Origin: a candidate division WOR-3 bacterium
GTDB lineage: Bacteria; Hydrothermota; UBA3072
Reading direction: 5' to 3'
Length of the DNA: 18,092 nt
NCBI GenBank assembly: GCA_039804165.1
Contig: JBDRZZ010000030.1
Location: 1-18,092 of the forward strand
In this document: one piece after another, positions 1 to 7,863 of the stretch
Numbering within the stretch: the stretch's first letter is position 1
Layout of the letters: the number at the start of each line of letters is the position of its first letter
Translations under genes and position numbers: made by a program
The notes under the pieces: model-generated
Databases searched by the model: none
Told to the model about the DNA's origin: nothing
What the model saw: only the letters and a program-made list of their open reading frames with translations

Positions 1-555
1 AATGCCCTTGCAGTAGATGCAAGTGGAAATGTATATGTTACGGGGCGTAGTTATGGTTCAGGGACTATGGATGATTATGCTACAATCAAGTATAATTCAT
101 CAGGTGAGGAGCAGTGGGTAGCGAGGTTTAGTCAAACTCAGAATAGTAATGATTATCCAGTTGGAATAGCTTTAGATAATTCAAATAATATTTATGTGAC
201 GGGATATAGTGAAACTGATACGTCCTGCGTATATACAACAATTAAATATACACAGATACCAACCTCTGTAGATGAAATGCAGAAACTTCCCAGGGAATAC
301 AAGTTGAGTCAGAACTATCCGAACCCATTTAATTCAGGGACGAGGATAAGGTATGCATTACCGGTTCGGGCAAGGGTGGTATTGAAGGTATACAACACAT
401 TAGGTGAGGAGGTAGCTGTGCTTGTGGATGGTGAGAAAGAAGCCGGTGAGTATACAGTTCAGTGGGACGCTAAGGGATTACCTGGTGGGGTATATTTGTA
501 TAGGTTACAAGCTGATGGATATGTAGAGACGAAGAAGTCAATATTATTGAAGTAA
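1..555 (+). CDS. SBBP-repeat secreted protein with C-terminal type IX sorting domain (5' end outside window)
   Basis: The frame is open from base 1 to the TAA at 553-555 (184 residues seen), so the true start lies upstream; the ATG at 67 is internal. Residues 1-80 contain SBBP-type beta-propeller repeats, recognisable by the recurring pattern ALDNSNNIYVTGYS followed by YTTIKY (also ALAVDASGNVYVTGRS and YATIKYNSSGEEQW). Residues about 101-184 form a Por/type IX secretion C-terminal domain: QNYPNPFN, then IRYALP, VVLKVYNTLGEEV, AGEYTVQWDAKGLPGGVYLYRL and a basic KKSILLK end. Known for the family: this domain directs proteins through the type IX system to the cell surface. The function of the propeller is unknown. 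The sorting-domain part is visibly richer in G+C than the genes further right. A hairpin terminator follows. Confidence 0.9.
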   Translation, partial: NALAVDASGNVYVTGRSYGSGTMDDYATIKYNSSGEEQWVARFSQTQNSNDYPVGIALDNSNNIYVTGYSETDTSCVYTTIKYTQIPTSVDEMQKLPREYKLSQNYPNPFNSGTRIRYALPVRARVVLKVYNTLGEEVAVLVDGEKEAGEYTVQWDAKGLPGGVYLYRLQADGYVETKKSILLK

Positions 556-579
556 GGTTTTGAAATAAAATAATAGAGA

Positions 580-620
580 TTAGCCTTCCCCTTTTAAGAA
601 AGGGAGAAGGCTAAATTTTC
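580..620 (+). terminator. Rho-independent-type terminator after the SBBP/T9SS gene
   Basis: The arm TTAGCCTTC (580-588) pairs with GAAGGCTAA (606-614). The stem continues as CCC/GGG and TTT/AAA around a TAAG loop with one bulged A. A short T-rich run (ATTTTC) follows. It lies 25 bases after the TAA of the upstream gene. The stem is the strongest seen in the window, although the T tract is short. Confidence 0.7.
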
Positions 621-971
621 TAATTGCAAGGAATCAAGAAGAATCTTGTATTTCTAGAAAGAAATATTTCCCAAAGAGAATGGAATTTTTCGAGGACACC
701 CAAAAGTTTCTTTTTAAAACCATAAAAAGATACTCTTTGTGAATTATTGTTTAATCTTTTTTTTCTTCCTTATTGGTTGTTTTGGTTGAAAATACATCTT
801 TGATTCCAGATACTACACTTGGACCTACCTTCCGAAAAAACCTCTAAAATCACCTAACTTTCTATATCTAATTGACCAGATGCTATTCTTGGTTCTTATC
901 TATGAAGAAAAAACTAAAGGAGAACAAAATCAAACTTATCTACCTACAAATTTTTGTGTCAAATAGGTTTT
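621..971. other. AT-rich stretch without a recognisable gene
   Basis: There are stops in all frames and no ORF of note. An ATG at 680 opens a 20-codon frame (MEFFEDTQKFLFKTIKRYSL) that vaguely resembles the N-terminus of some IS4-type transposases. It cannot be linked convincingly to the transposase remnant that starts near 972. This is probably decayed mobile-element DNA or neutral spacer. Confidence 0.4.
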
Positions 972-2010
972 TTAGAAATTAAGAAATTTGACGAGTTTAC
1001 CAGAAGAGAGGTTTTTTAAAGGATATCATAGTTAGAACGATAAAGAAAGAAGATGCCCATATTTCCAAGTTTAGCAGATCATTGTAAGGAAAACAACAAA
1101 TATAAATATACCGAGAAGAGATTAAGCCATAATATAGGTAAAGAAAATCTGTGGAAACAGAGGATCAAGAGTTTTTTTGTAAGCAATTAAGAAGGTTTTT
1201 GATGGTCTCAAGTATATCGTAGGAGGCGATTGCCCCATTCAGAAGAAATATGTAAAGAAAATAGAGATGGAGAAACTCAGGGATGGTAACGCTAGAGAAA
1301 TAGGCAATGGGTATCATTTATTAAACATTCTTGGTGTTGGTAAAAACAGGAAAAGAATGGTGAGCTTATTCGGCGAATTATATGGTGAGAGTATTATAGG
1401 TTCTTCAAATCTCAAATTATTAGAAGCATTAGATTTCATTTTTTCTATAATAAGCAAAACTGGAAAGATATTAATTTTAGAGAGAGGTTTTGAGGGTAGA
1501 GGAGTAATAAAACCTCTTATAGATAAATCGATTGATTCTGTATTGAGGTTACAGGCTTTGAGAAAGTTACTAATAAAAAGTAGGGAAGCAGAGTATGAAG
1601 AATGGTGAAACATCTTTCTTCCTCACAGCATAACTCTTGAGAAAATAGATAAATACGGTAGGAAGAAGGTAATTTTTTATAAAGCTGGAATAGAAAGAGA
1701 AGAAGTTTTAAAAGAAATGGTTGCCGCTTATGGTGCTTGCTGGAAAATAGAAGATTTTCATCGTCGGATTAAAGTTAACTTTTGATTGGAAAGCAAATTT
1801 AAAGAGGATAAAGAGAAAAAGAGTTGGAGAAAGAAGCGGGAATACTTGGATAAGCAATGGAGTTATGTATATTACTGTATATTTGAAGAATTGAGTCATG
1901 TTTTTCAGAATATAAGATTTACAAGGAGAATAACATTCGATAAAATGCAAAGCCTATTTTGCTTATCTGGAGTTGAGCAATTAAAAATAGATAGGGATAG
2001 GGGAACTTGA
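972..2010 (+). pseudogene. Decayed IS4-superfamily DDE transposase
   Basis: The reading frame is broken several times, but the order of conserved blocks is intact. An N-terminal part (about 1022-1180) reads DIIVRTIKKEDAHISKFSRSL and then, in another frame, KYTEKRLSHNIGKENLW. From about 1186 one frame gives GGDCPIQKKYVKKIE (likely first catalytic Asp), EKLRDGNAREIGNGYHLL and FGELYG. ILILERGFEGRGV follows, where the second Asp position is now Glu, and then AYGACWKIEDFHRRIK around the third acidic residue. The same frame runs to the TGA at 2008-2010 but holds TGA stops at 1606-1608 and 1783-1785. Together with frameshifts before 1186 this makes it non-functional. The block order is typical of IS4-type transposases; the exact IS family is not determined, and no terminal inverted repeats were identified. 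Confidence 0.75.
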
Positions 2011-2018
2011 TATACATC

Positions 2019-2046
2019 TTGACAAAAACGTGGTCTTTTTTATTCT
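2019..2046 (+). promoter_or_regulatory. Sigma-70-type promoter for the 2053 gene, probably leaderless
   Basis: TTGACA at 2019-2024 is followed after 16 bases by TATTCT at 2041-2046. The ATG at 2053 is 6 bases beyond, exactly where transcription would be expected to begin, and no Shine-Dalgarno sequence lies in between. This implies an mRNA starting at or next to the start codon. Confidence 0.55.
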
Positions 2047-2052
2047 TCTCTT

Positions 2053-3372
2053 ATGATACTTCTAATTTTTTTGGGTTATCTTTCTGTTTTGTTACCGGAA
2101 CCATCTAATAAGATTATTAAATGGGTAGAGAAAGGAGAAATAAGTCTTCCTTATGGCTTTTTATATTCATTTGAAGATACGAATAAAATTGATGTTTCTA
2201 TTTATTCTGTTGTAGATACAGTGAACTTTGTTCATTTTTCTCCAACGTTCGAATATAGAATAGGACACTGGAGAGGAATAATTTCGCCTTATGGAAGGTA
2301 TGGAGGAGATTATTTTTATCCTAAAAAGAAGAAATTTGGAATTTATTCTGATATTATAAGAAGTTCTCTCTTTTACAAAAATGATTATATTCTTTTTTCT
2401 TTCGGGAAAGACATATTTTCTATAGGGCCCGCATTTGAAGATAACCCATTACTTTCTCCAAATGTTCCTCTTAATTACATCTCTTTTACTTTTAGAAGAA
2501 ATAAATATGCTTTTACCCATTTTATTTCCCGTCTATGTAATTATGAGGGTGTAGAAATAGAATGGGATGATACAACTAAAGGTTATGTAAAAAATGTAAA
2601 TAGGTATCTTGGAATTCATAGAGTTGAAATAAAACCGTTAGATTGGATCGCCTTTTCTTTCTCAGAAGCTATGTTGATAGGAGAAGAATCTTTAGGTTTA
2701 CCTTTTGAGCTATTTGCTCCTTTCACGATATATTATGTAGAGCAATACAATAGAGAGCTAAATATGAATATTCTCTGGAATATAGATGTTGTGATGATTA
2801 AGGGAAAATTTTATTTTTATTTTGATTTTTTTATTGATGATTTCCAATATGAGAGCGATCCCTGGAAAGAACCGAATCATATAGGAATTTATACGGGACT
2901 AAAAGGGAGAGATTTTCTTAAGGAAGGATTTGAATTAAATTTTTATTACTCTATCCTGACAAGATGGACCTATAATAATTTAATTGTATGGCAGAGATAT
3001 ATGGAAAGAGATTTACCTCTTGGCTCTATGTTAGGGTGTGATTATGATAAGGTGGTTCTAAAAGCAATTTATCCTCTAGTTTCTTTTAAGTTTGGAGGAA
3101 TGGTTTCTTATACAAGAAGAGGAGAGAATAGAATAACAACCCCTTGGCCAGTAAATACATATAATCCTCCTTCTCCAGAAAATGAATTTAAGGGGACAAA
3201 TTTCCTGAGTGGAATAATAGAAAGGAGACTGACTTTATCTGCTATTTTTAAATATGAAGATATTATTGAGTTAGTATCTGGTGTCTCTTTTTTCCAAAAC
3301 TATGAGCATGATAAATATAAAAATAAAATCTTACCTTCCATAGAATTAAAGTTGAAATTATCTACAAAATAA
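2053..3372 (+). CDS. Wzi-like outer-membrane beta-barrel protein
   Basis: This 439-residue protein has a hydrophobic start (MILLIFLGYLSVLLP) that could act as a signal sequence, although it lacks the usual basic residues. An in-frame stop at 2020-2022 rules out an upstream start. The rest is alternating aromatic/polar strands typical of an outer-membrane barrel. The order of landmarks recalls the capsule-assembly Wzi family: FSFGKDIFSIGPAFEDNPLLSPNVPLNYISF near residues 116-147 (the 'GxxxxxxGP...LLS' region), RYLGIHRVEIKP near 185, then an FFIDDFQYE segment near 260 and a repeat-rich C-terminus. Wzi proteins bind surface polysaccharide in capsulated bacteria; whether this one does is an inference, since no polysaccharide genes adjoin it. 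It is a single gene with its own promoter and is followed by a 179-base gap. Confidence 0.5.
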   Translation: MILLIFLGYLSVLLPEPSNKIIKWVEKGEISLPYGFLYSFEDTNKIDVSIYSVVDTVNFVHFSPTFEYRIGHWRGIISPYGRYGGDYFYPKKKKFGIYSDIIRSSLFYKNDYILFSFGKDIFSIGPAFEDNPLLSPNVPLNYISFTFRRNKYAFTHFISRLCNYEGVEIEWDDTTKGYVKNVNRYLGIHRVEIKPLDWIAFSFSEAMLIGEESLGLPFELFAPFTIYYVEQYNRELNMNILWNIDVVMIKGKFYFYFDFFIDDFQYESDPWKEPNHIGIYTGLKGRDFLKEGFELNFYYSILTRWTYNNLIVWQRYMERDLPLGSMLGCDYDKVVLKAIYPLVSFKFGGMVSYTRRGENRITTPWPVNTYNPPSPENEFKGTNFLSGIIERRLTLSAIFKYEDIIELVSGVSFFQNYEHDKYKNKILPSIELKLKLSTK

Positions 3373-3390
3373 AGATAAGAATTTAAAATT

Positions 3391-3411
3391 TTATTATTCC
3401 CAAGATAATAA
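3391..3411 (+). terminator. Weak AT-only hairpin after the Wzi-like gene
   Basis: TTATTAT (3391-3397) and ATAATAA (3405-3411) are perfect arms around a 7-base loop, 19 bases past the stop. With no G:C pairs and no clear T tract it is a doubtful terminator. It is the best candidate in the 3373-3495 spacer, where a second small hairpin (AAGATT/AATCTT, 3458-3473) also lies. Confidence 0.25.
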
Positions 3412-3495
3412 CAAGAAAAGAAATTTCCTAATAATCTATTGTTTATAACTTCTTATAAAGATTGAAAAATCTTCCAAATACTTAATCCAATGCCC

Positions 3496-3524
3496 TTGAC
3501 AAAAGATTTATAAGAGTTTATTTT
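3496..3524 (+). promoter_or_regulatory. Sigma-70-type promoter for the ferredoxin gene
   Basis: TTGACA (3496-3501), a 17-base spacer and TATTTT (3519-3524) precede the ferredoxin start by 27 bases. A strong ribosome-binding site, AAAGGAGG, ends 7 bases before the ATG. Unlike the 2053 gene, this transcript would carry a short leader. Confidence 0.65.
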
Positions 3525-3551
3525 CATTTTAAGCAAGAAAGGAGGATAATA

Positions 3552-3830
3552 ATGGCTAAAGTAATATACGATTATAGTAAATGCACTGGTCTCGCTCATT
3601 GTGCTGATGCCTGCCCTGTAGACATCTTGGAGGGAAGTAAAAACGGTAGATGGTGTAAGCCTGTAGATGAAGAAGTTGAGAACAAAGAGGCTCTTGATAA
3701 GTATTATAAAGAAGTAGAACCAAATGAGTCTTCTAATCTTGTATTAGAATTTAAAATGCCAGAGTGTATTGAATGTCAAGCTTGTGTTGCTTCTTGCCCA
3801 AAAAATGCGATAGAAGTAGAATCTGATTAA
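3552..3830 (+). CDS. Dicluster ferredoxin, likely [3Fe-4S]/[4Fe-4S]
   Basis: This is a 92-residue soluble electron carrier with two iron-sulphur motifs. The C-terminal motif is complete: C72-x2-C75-x2-C78-x3-C82-P. The N-terminal motif reads C11-T-G-L14-A-H-C17-A-D-A-C21-P, so Leu14 stands where the second cysteine of a standard CxxCxxCxxxCP motif would be. In known ferredoxins, replacing this cysteine (commonly with Asp) gives or favours a [3Fe-4S] cluster; that is the inference here. A 40-residue insert between the motifs carries one extra Cys (C35). The start is fixed by AGGAGG just upstream. The next gene begins 23 bases after the stop without an obvious promoter, so the two may be co-transcribed. 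The redox partner is unknown; the FAD oxidoreductase at 6695-7804 is nearby but on the other strand. Confidence 0.88.
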   Translation: MAKVIYDYSKCTGLAHCADACPVDILEGSKNGRWCKPVDEEVENKEALDKYYKEVEPNESSNLVLEFKMPECIECQACVASCPKNAIEVESD

Positions 3831-3853
3831 ATTTCAAAATTTACACCTATGAG

Positions 3854-6691
3854 ATGAAAAAATTATTTCTTATATTTTCTTCTTTATTACCCATTCTTTT
3901 TTTTCCGATGGGGAAAGGAGAGATAAAAGGTAGAATTGTCGATTCTGAGACTGGTAAACCTATTCCTTTTACTAACATAATAGTGGTTGGAACCCCATTT
4001 GGAACCGATTGTAAGGATGATGGTTCCTTTCATATAATTGATATACCTCCTGGAGTTTATGAGGTTCAAATAAGGAGCATTGGTTATCCTACTCTAACAG
4101 TGAAAGATGTGAGAGTGGAAATAGATCATACAACAAACTTAAATTTAACTATGGTTTCTCTTAAAATGAGTAAAAGTAGAAGCTTATCTTATGTTGCCGA
4201 AAAAGAAATTATCAAAATAGATTTACCTGGAAGAGAATTTTATTTTATGGGTTCTGAGATAATAAACCTACCTTTAATTTATACTATTGAGGATTATCTT
4301 TTCCTATACCCAGAATTAGAAAAAGGAAAAAATTTATCTATATTCTTGGATGGAAATCTACCTTTGGTAGACCCAAGATTAAAAAACCCAATATTAATTC
4401 CTCCTTTATTGGGAGTTGAAAATATTATTATCCAAAAAGGAGGGTTTAATGTTGAGGATGGGAATCCTGGCTATTGTGTAGTAAATATTATAGAAAAAGA
4501 GGATAAAGAGAAATATCATGGAGAATTTGACTTTTGTTACAATTTTCCTTATATGCCTCATAAAGGGAATAGTATTTATAATCCTTTAAATTTTCATATT
4601 CGTCCTTTTGTAGATACCACAGATAGTCTTTGTTGGAAAGGGACTTCTGTTTTAAATGAAGAGGAAAGGGATGAATATGTGAGTTTTGAAGGATGGGTTG
4701 AATATGCTAAAAGTAAGGAGAAAGAAGGAGATACTCTTTCTCCAGAAGAATGGAGAAATCTATTCAGATATATTTATAGAATAGAGGGTTCAAAAGAATT
4801 AGGACAACTCCCTGGTTCTTATGGAAATAAGCCCGGTTACATAATGAATGTTGGGATAGGAGGCCCTTTTCTGGTAACAAAGAATCTTCTTTTTTCTATT
4901 TGGCATTTAAGAAAAATAGAGCCCTTTTCTATTCCTGTATCAAGAGATAATTATATTGAAGATAGAACCAGTTATAAAAGCACTATCTATTTTAAACCTG
5001 AGATGAAATTAGAGTTTAGAGGGTTTTTCCAAAATATACAGACGGTTACAAATAATTCCAAGGAGTTATCTTTTGATGGTAAAATTTGGGCGGAGGGTGG
5101 AAATATTTTAAAAGAAGTAGCGGGAAAGAATTTTATGTACTGGGTGGATGCCCTTAATCCATATGAGATTAGAAGATATGGTATAGGGGTTAAGTATGAC
5201 CATTTATTAAGTTCTTTTATTTCTTATAGCTTTAGTTTTCTTTATCTAAAATCTAATCATTTTTCAACCCCGATTTGGGAAAGTAAATCCTCAGAGGTTT
5301 ATAGGGATACGATTAATCGCATTTCTTTCGGTAATATAAATATTCCGAAAGAAGTTCCTTTCGGTTACGAAAGCTTCCCTAATGGAGAGTGTTATTATGA
5401 TAACCTTTTACCCTTAGATTTTATCTTCAGCACATATGGGAGAATGCAGAAAGATCTCTCTACAAGTAGAACTATAAATTTTTCTGGAGATTTAACTGCA
5501 CAAGTTAATAATTATCATCAAATTAAAGGGGGTTTTAGGGTAGAACATAATCTTATAAATACAGAAATTTCTAATGGTATTTCAGAAGAAAGAGATGTTA
5601 TTAGGTGGAAAGGAAGTCCAAATTGGGGGCTCTTTTATCTAAGAGATAAAATTTCTTATAAAGGGGTGGAAGCAAGAATCGGAGGAAGAGTTGATTATTA
5701 TGATTGGGAAAAGCCAAAAATTAAAATTAGTCCAAGAATAGGGTTTTCTTTTCCTTTAGGGAAATTTAATAAGATATACCTCAATTCGGGCTATTTCTAT
5801 GAGATTCCTTCTTTTGAAAAAATTCTTGGGAATTTTTATAAATGTGAAGATTCAACTTTTTTTAAGGGGAATTCCTCTCTTGATTTACCTAGGATGATTT
5901 CTTATGAGATAGGCTTTGAGAGAATTCTCTTTGAACAAATTCTATTTTCTCTTTCAGGATATTACATAGGTTACACAAATGAAGTTGGGGAAGGCGACTC
6001 TACTTATCTAATTGAAGATTCTTATTACAAAACTTATAGAAATAATATTTTGGGGGATTTAAAAGGGTTTGAATTCTCAATAAGAAAAAGATACGGAATG
6101 TTTTTTAATGGGAGTTTTATTTATAATTTTAGAATTCACTCATCTCAACAAATAGAAACCTCTCAGATCAAAAAGCCAAACTCGGACCTAATATTCCTTG
6201 TCTCTTTTAATACTCCAAAAGAGTGGAAGAATTTAAAGGGAGGATTTTATTTAACTCTCCTTTATAGAAGAAAAGGAGGAGAATATTTTAGTTTTGACCC
6301 TCTTGCGGATGATCCTTTTTCCCCAGAAGATTCTAAATACATAAATAACCTTAAATGGCAAGATGAAGGTTATTGGAATTTACTTCTTGGTAAGAGTTTT
6401 ATCTTAAAAGATTTTAATTTGAATTTCTACTTTGAAGTTAAGAATCTTTTTGATTCAAAATATCTAAACGCCGATCTTTGTTTTATGTCCTCTATAGACA
6501 AAATAAACTATTTAAAATCTTTACATCTTCCAATGTATAAAGACGAAAGATACTCATCTATTCCAAACCTTATAGGAGGAAATGACCGACCTGGAGAAGT
6601 GAATAAAAGTTATATAGATAGGCCTGCTATTGAGTACTTATACTACACAAATCCTAGAAGTCTTAGTTTTGGAATAAGAGTTGATTTCTGA
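3854..6691 (+). CDS. TonB-dependent-receptor-like outer-membrane protein with carboxypeptidase-regulatory-like N-terminal domain
   Basis: A signal peptide (MKKLFLIFSSLLPILFFP) is followed by a CarboxypepD_reg-like beta-sandwich at residues about 22-95 (GEIKGRIVDSETGKPIPF, GTDCKDDGSFHIIDIPPGVY). A plug-like region follows (ILIPPLLGVENIIIQKGGFN, then VVNIIEKED), and a beta-barrel runs to the C-terminal aromatic F945 (SFGIRVDF). The plug is short and lacks the VRGG motif seen in the second receptor of this window. A charged insert with the block FEGWVEYAK, LSPEEWRNLFRY, YGNKPGYIMNVGIGGPF matches my memory of a receptor subgroup in FCB candidate phyla. The role is presumably ligand binding or uptake at the outer membrane; the substrate is unknown. 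No Shine-Dalgarno precedes the ATG. The gene ends 3 bases from the convergent oxidoreductase. Confidence 0.8.
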   Translation: MKKLFLIFSSLLPILFFPMGKGEIKGRIVDSETGKPIPFTNIIVVGTPFGTDCKDDGSFHIIDIPPGVYEVQIRSIGYPTLTVKDVRVEIDHTTNLNLTMVSLKMSKSRSLSYVAEKEIIKIDLPGREFYFMGSEIINLPLIYTIEDYLFLYPELEKGKNLSIFLDGNLPLVDPRLKNPILIPPLLGVENIIIQKGGFNVEDGNPGYCVVNIIEKEDKEKYHGEFDFCYNFPYMPHKGNSIYNPLNFHIRPFVDTTDSLCWKGTSVLNEEERDEYVSFEGWVEYAKSKEKEGDTLSPEEWRNLFRYIYRIEGSKELGQLPGSYGNKPGYIMNVGIGGPFLVTKNLLFSIWHLRKIEPFSIPVSRDNYIEDRTSYKSTIYFKPEMKLEFRGFFQNIQTVTNNSKELSFDGKIWAEGGNILKEVAGKNFMYWVDALNPYEIRRYGIGVKYDHLLSSFISYSFSFLYLKSNHFSTPIWESKSSEVYRDTINRISFGNINIPKEVPFGYESFPNGECYYDNLLPLDFIFSTYGRMQKDLSTSRTINFSGDLTAQVNNYHQIKGGFRVEHNLINTEISNGISEERDVIRWKGSPNWGLFYLRDKISYKGVEARIGGRVDYYDWEKPKIKISPRIGFSFPLGKFNKIYLNSGYFYEIPSFEKILGNFYKCEDSTFFKGNSSLDLPRMISYEIGFERILFEQILFSLSGYYIGYTNEVGEGDSTYLIEDSYYKTYRNNILGDLKGFEFSIRKRYGMFFNGSFIYNFRIHSSQQIETSQIKKPNSDLIFLVSFNTPKEWKNLKGGFYLTLLYRRKGGEYFSFDPLADDPFSPEDSKYINNLKWQDEGYWNLLLGKSFILKDFNLNFYFEVKNLFDSKYLNADLCFMSSIDKINYLKSLHLPMYKDERYSSIPNLIGGNDRPGEVNKSYIDRPAIEYLYYTNPRSLSFGIRVDF

Positions 6692-6694
6692 AGA

Positions 6695-7804
6695 TTATGT
6701 AAAAATTTCTGGTGAAGATTCTTGAGGGTTTAAGTATAATTTTATACTTTTTATTCCGGTTTTCATCAATATTTTTCTCAAAAAAGGATTGAAAATAAAG
6801 TGAGATTTTATATTCTTACTCAAAATGCTTCTTTTTAGTTTTCTCAATCTCCTTTTATAACGAACTTCAAAGTTTTCTAAGGATTCTTGTAGGACTTCAG
6901 AGAGAACAACAGCTGTTCCAAATGCATAGCTAAGTCCTTCTCCAGAACATGGACTTATCCATCCTCCTGCTTCTCCTACTAAAGCAACTCCCTTTTCGCC
7001 AGTGGAGAGTTGTTTCGTTTTTAATGGACGGAAGATGAAAGCGCCTTCTCTTTTAACAGGATCTCCAAAACGATAACCGAAATCTTCAAGTTTTTCTTTC
7101 AGCAAAAGGAATTTTCCGGGGGCTTTATCGTTTGGATTTAGAGCCGCACCAATTATTAGGAACTCTCCTTTAGGAATTACCCAGGAGTAATAGTCGGTTA
7201 TTTCTGGGTCAAAGATTACAGAGAAAAAGGGAAGAATTGGATTCTTACACTTAACCCATTCTTGGGCAGCAAAATATGTTTTTGGTAAATAGCGTTTTGG
7301 TGTGACTTGTCTTCTAATTAGAGAAGAAGCCCCATCAGCTCCTACTAAAACTTTTGTTTTATCTATATAAGTGTTTCTTTTATCGCTAAATTTTATTAAT
7401 AAATGGTCATCCTTTCTTTCATATGATTCAAACTTACATCCAAACTTTACCTCTACATTTAAAGGAATCATTGAGGCTAACCATTCATCAAACTTACTTC
7501 TATCTAAATTTATATAGGTTCTCTCATAATACCTTTCTATTTTTCTTGCCGAATCTATCACTCTAACAGCGAAAAGCTGGGGTTCTACAAGAACATCTTT
7601 CGGTAAGCTAAAACCCAATCTTCCGAATATTTTTTGAGTAACTGGAGAAAGTAGACCTCCGCAAGATTTTGTAGAAGAAAGATCTTTTTTCATTGGTTCT
7701 ATTAATTCTCTCTTCTCTATTAATAAGACCTTATATTTATTTCCAATAAGCCTTGCAACAGTGCTTCCCGAAGGGCCTGCACCAACTATAACCACATCAT
7801 ACAT
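6695..7804 (-). CDS. FAD-dependent oxidoreductase, geranylgeranyl reductase family
   Basis: This 369-residue flavoprotein opens with a Rossmann FAD-binding motif, VVIVGAGPSGS (GxGxxG at residues 8-13), with an acidic residue (E30) at the end of the second strand. It also has SCGGLLSP at about 47-54, the NLDRSKFDEWL motif (99-109), GADGASSLIRR (155-165) and the second FAD motif GEAGGWISPCSGEGLSYAF (277-295). This layout is that of the geranylgeranyl reductase / PHBH-like group. Members reduce isoprenoid double bonds or oxidise various substrates; the substrate here cannot be told, and isoprenoid reduction is only one possibility. There is no membrane segment. The gene has its own promoter (7830-7857) and a ribosome-binding site (AAGGATGAG) about 8 bases before the ATG. 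Phosphofructokinase lies upstream on the same strand with a 59-base gap. Confidence 0.8.
   Translation of the reverse strand: MYDVVIVGAGPSGSTVARLIGNKYKVLLIEKRELIEPMKKDLSSTKSCGGLLSPVTQKIFGRLGFSLPKDVLVEPQLFAVRVIDSARKIERYYERTYINLDRSKFDEWLASMIPLNVEVKFGCKFESYERKDDHLLIKFSDKRNTYIDKTKVLVGADGASSLIRRQVTPKRYLPKTYFAAQEWVKCKNPILPFFSVIFDPEITDYYSWVIPKGEFLIIGAALNPNDKAPGKFLLLKEKLEDFGYRFGDPVKREGAFIFRPLKTKQLSTGEKGVALVGEAGGWISPCSGEGLSYAFGTAVVLSEVLQESLENFEVRYKRRLRKLKRSILSKNIKSHFIFNPFLRKILMKTGIKSIKLYLNPQESSPEIFT
6732..6756 (+). terminator. Possible terminator for the receptor gene, inside the convergent gene's 3' end
   Basis: AAGTATAA (6732-6739) and TTATACTT (6742-6749) form a perfect inverted repeat with a 2-base centre, immediately followed on the plus strand by a T-rich tract (TTTATTCC, continuing the T run). 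It would serve transcription arriving from 6691. The stem has only one G:C pair and lies in coding sequence for the opposite strand, so chance is possible. Confidence 0.3.
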
Positions 7805-7829
7805 AAAAAATTCTCATCCTTTTTATAAA

Positions 7830-7857
7830 AAATTATTTAGTAAAATTAATAAGTCAA
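7830..7857 (-). promoter_or_regulatory. Sigma-70-type promoter for the FAD oxidoreductase
   Basis: Read on the minus strand, TTGACT (7857-7852), a 16-base spacer and TAATTT (7835-7830) lie in the 59-base gap between the phosphofructokinase stop and the oxidoreductase start. They predict a leader of about 20 bases that includes the AAGGATGAG ribosome-binding site. Confidence 0.55.
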
Positions 7858-7863
7858 GAGGAT

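Noticed and set aside
1314-1613. 99-codon minus-strand ORF
   Set aside because: It lies antisense to the transposase remnant, whose residues match the family; the ORF has no start signal and no recognisable content.
1606-1785. In-frame TGA codons possibly read as an amino acid (alternative code)
   Set aside because: Other genes in the window end with TGA at expected places, and this frame belongs to a transposase that is also frameshifted, so decay explains it better.
621-2052. CRISPR array or tandem repeats in the AT-rich spacer
   Set aside because: No repeated unit of more than about ten bases was seen, and the right two-thirds is explained by a transposase remnant.
3458-3473. AAGATT-GAAA-AATCTT hairpin as a terminator or riboswitch element
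   Set aside because: The arms are only six bases and AT-rich, no T tract follows, and it lies upstream of the ferredoxin -35; chance is likely.
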